A stretch of 7,015 nucleotides of DNA from an uncultured Lachnospiraceae bacterium (GTDB taxonomy: Bacteria; Bacillota; Clostridia; Lachnospirales; Lachnospiraceae), in the NCBI GenBank assembly GCA_937915975.1, contig CALGGL010000044.1, positions 1-7,015 of the forward strand. Direction: 5' to 3'. Every line of letters starts with the position of its first letter. Positions within the stretch are counted from its first letter, which is position 1. The notes under the pieces were generated by a model. It was given only the letters and a program-made list of their open reading frames with translations, was not told the DNA's origin and searched no databases. The translations under genes and the position numbers were made by a program. Below are positions 5,791-7,015 of this stretch, piece after piece.

Positions 5791-6980
5791 AATTAAAAAT
5801 AACTGAAAAAAAAATTGAAGAATTTTTTCAAATTAATGACCCAAATGCTGTAAATCAAAGGGAAATGGCAATAGCTCATACAATTACATTAACAACCAAT
5901 ATTCCAAAGGAAGAAAATATTTTATATAAATTTAAAAACTATCTATTAAATAATTCTTCTATCTTCATTAATTTAGTAATATCTTTTATTTGGGTTTCTG
6001 ACGAGATTATAATGTTTGTTATTTTCAATTATTTAAAAGATGTTGATTTTTGGTTTTTTGAAATATTAATAGTAACAATAATTTATTCCAAAATTTTTTT
6101 GGTTCAAATTTATAAACATCAGAAATTCGCAATAATATTAAATTTAATTCCAAGTATTTTGAAAATAGCTTGCATAATATTGACAATAAAATCGGATGAT
6201 CAATCACTAATATATACTGAATATTCTTGGTGGATACCTATAGGATTTTTAATTCATTCCACTTTAACTGCGATTATTTCTTTTATTAATTGCTCGTTAA
6301 AATCTTTCCTTGATTTAAAATATATTACAGCTAGTCAATTATTGATGTTTTATAGTTTAGTAGGAATATTCATTTCTTTTCTTATTTGTATTATTAGTAC
6401 TTATGTTCCTTGCTCTTCAATTGATAATAATAAAAATAGTTTTTCAGAAATGATGTGCAAAGTAAAAGATAATGCTTATTTTTATTTTGATAGTTTCAAA
6501 ATTTATTTTAAAACATATTCAGAAGAAAGTTCTTCCGAAAATTTTATAAGAACAATTATTATTATATTCGATTCTTTAACTTTTTTCTTTTTTAAATATT
6601 TCTTTTTATTATCAATTCAATATACAGATCCTGTCCATATATATTTTTATATTCCTATATATTATGTTTTTCAAAAAACTATCTTAGTATTAAATAATGT
6701 TATAATGGATAATAAATGTTTTAAAGATACTTCAAATTACAAGGTAGCAAAATATTTCTTAGATATAGGTGGAGATTTTTTTTGTTTAATTGGATTTCTT
6801 ATATATTTAGAAGTAATTGAATTAAATTTTTGTGAATTAAATTATAATTTGAAGAGAAATATAGCAAAAAGGAGCATAAGTAATGATTTAGTCAACTTCA
6901 AAAAATTATTTGATGATGAATATGAAGACGATAAGGAAAGTATAAGTAGCCAAAAAATAATAGAAATGGGTGAAAAGTGA
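5781..6980 (+). CDS. Eukaryote-like multi-pass membrane protein, 5' end missing
   Basis: About 399 codons are open without interruption and end at TGA (6978-6980); no in-frame TAA or TAG occurs. The family is not one I can name. About eight membrane helices are visible, coded near 5955-6026, 6048-6110, 6126-6188, 6228-6287, 6339-6401, 6549-6614, 6627-6695 and 6747-6809, preceded by a hydrophilic stretch with EKKIEEFFQINDPNAVNQRE. Notable segments are LDLKYITASQLLMFYSLVG (6309-6365), a Cys-containing loop (CSSIDNNKNSF), and a tail with IYLEVIELNFCELNYNLKRN (6801-6860) followed by an acidic end. The pattern resembles large membrane protein families of protists and might have a drug/metabolite-transporter-like fold. 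Strong Ile/Asn/Phe/Lys bias, A/T third codon positions and lack of a bacterial ribosome site fit an AT-rich eukaryote such as a rumen ciliate or anaerobic fungus. The frame runs back into antisense of the bacterial surface gene, so its natural start lies outside the window or is Met at 5865. Bases 6981-7015 show nothing recognisable. Confidence 0.65.
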   Translation, partial: RLYELKITEKKIEEFFQINDPNAVNQREMAIAHTITLTTNIPKEENILYKFKNYLLNNSSIFINLVISFIWVSDEIIMFVIFNYLKDVDFWFFEILIVTIIYSKIFLVQIYKHQKFAIILNLIPSILKIACIILTIKSDDQSLIYTEYSWWIPIGFLIHSTLTAIISFINCSLKSFLDLKYITASQLLMFYSLVGIFISFLICIISTYVPCSSIDNNKNSFSEMMCKVKDNAYFYFDSFKIYFKTYSEESSSENFIRTIIIIFDSLTFFFFKYFFLLSIQYTDPVHIYFYIPIYYVFQKTILVLNNVIMDNKCFKDTSNYKVAKYFLDIGGDFFCLIGFLIYLEVIELNFCELNYNLKRNIAKRSISNDLVNFKKLFDDEYEDDKESISSQKIIEMGEK

Positions 6981-7015
6981 ATTAATAGGAATTATATACT
7001 ATGTATACTATGTTA

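Noticed and set aside
5303..5791. Plus-strand 162-codon frame rich in Phe, Ile, Cys and Ser
   Set aside because: It is antisense to the surface protein gene and crosses the junction; its composition follows from the complement of acidic codons.
5781..6980. Bacterial genomic island or phage gene acquired by transfer
   Set aside because: No integrase, attachment repeat, tRNA or mobile element is seen, the neighbouring bacterial gene is cut off, and the protein looks eukaryotic; a chimera explains more with less.

Overview
The window reads as two unrelated pieces of DNA joined near base 5780. Bases 1 to about 5775 are bacterial: about 40% GC in the line counted, tightly packed genes all on the minus strand, mostly clear Shine-Dalgarno sites, overlapping start and stop codons, and a factor-independent terminator. 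Gene content and protein style (a split MacB-like ABC exporter, a YczE-type membrane protein, an acidic surface protein with a DxNxDGxxE motif) suggest a gut or rumen Firmicute, probably Lachnospiraceae-like. This is a judgement from family style, not a search. Bases from about 5785 to the end are very AT-rich (12% and 25% GC in two lines counted) and hold one plus-strand frame for a multi-pass membrane protein that looks like a protist or fungal protein. A SalI-type hexamer (GTCGAC, 5779-5784) sits at the change-over. A chimeric assembly or clone is the simplest explanation, for example rumen bacterium joined to rumen eukaryote.

Layout, read leftwards on the minus strand. (1) A surface protein gene has lost its 5' end at the junction. 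(2) A YczE-like membrane protein and (3) a Pr6Pr/AIG1-like membrane protein follow, linked by a 4-base ATGA overlap. The three genes look like one transcription unit whose promoter lies beyond the junction and is missing. (4) After the third gene come three tandem 74-bp units, each with a 36-bp element bounded by inverted GGTAACAA/TTGTTACC arms. (5) A terminator hairpin closes that unit at 3261-3294. (6) A good sigma-70-type promoter with overlapping dyads then starts (7) a two-gene ABC exporter operon: a MacB/LolD-type ATPase and, 11 bases later, a duplicated FtsX-type permease ending at base 53.

The ATPase and permease should form one exporter or membrane-extracytoplasmic mechanotransmission complex; the substrate cannot be read from sequence. 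The YczE-like and Pr6Pr-like proteins have no known biochemical activity. The items most worth a second look are the bacterial/eukaryotic junction, the unnamed eukaryotic-type membrane protein, and the 74-bp repeat, whose minus strand reads as a similar short peptide in each copy.
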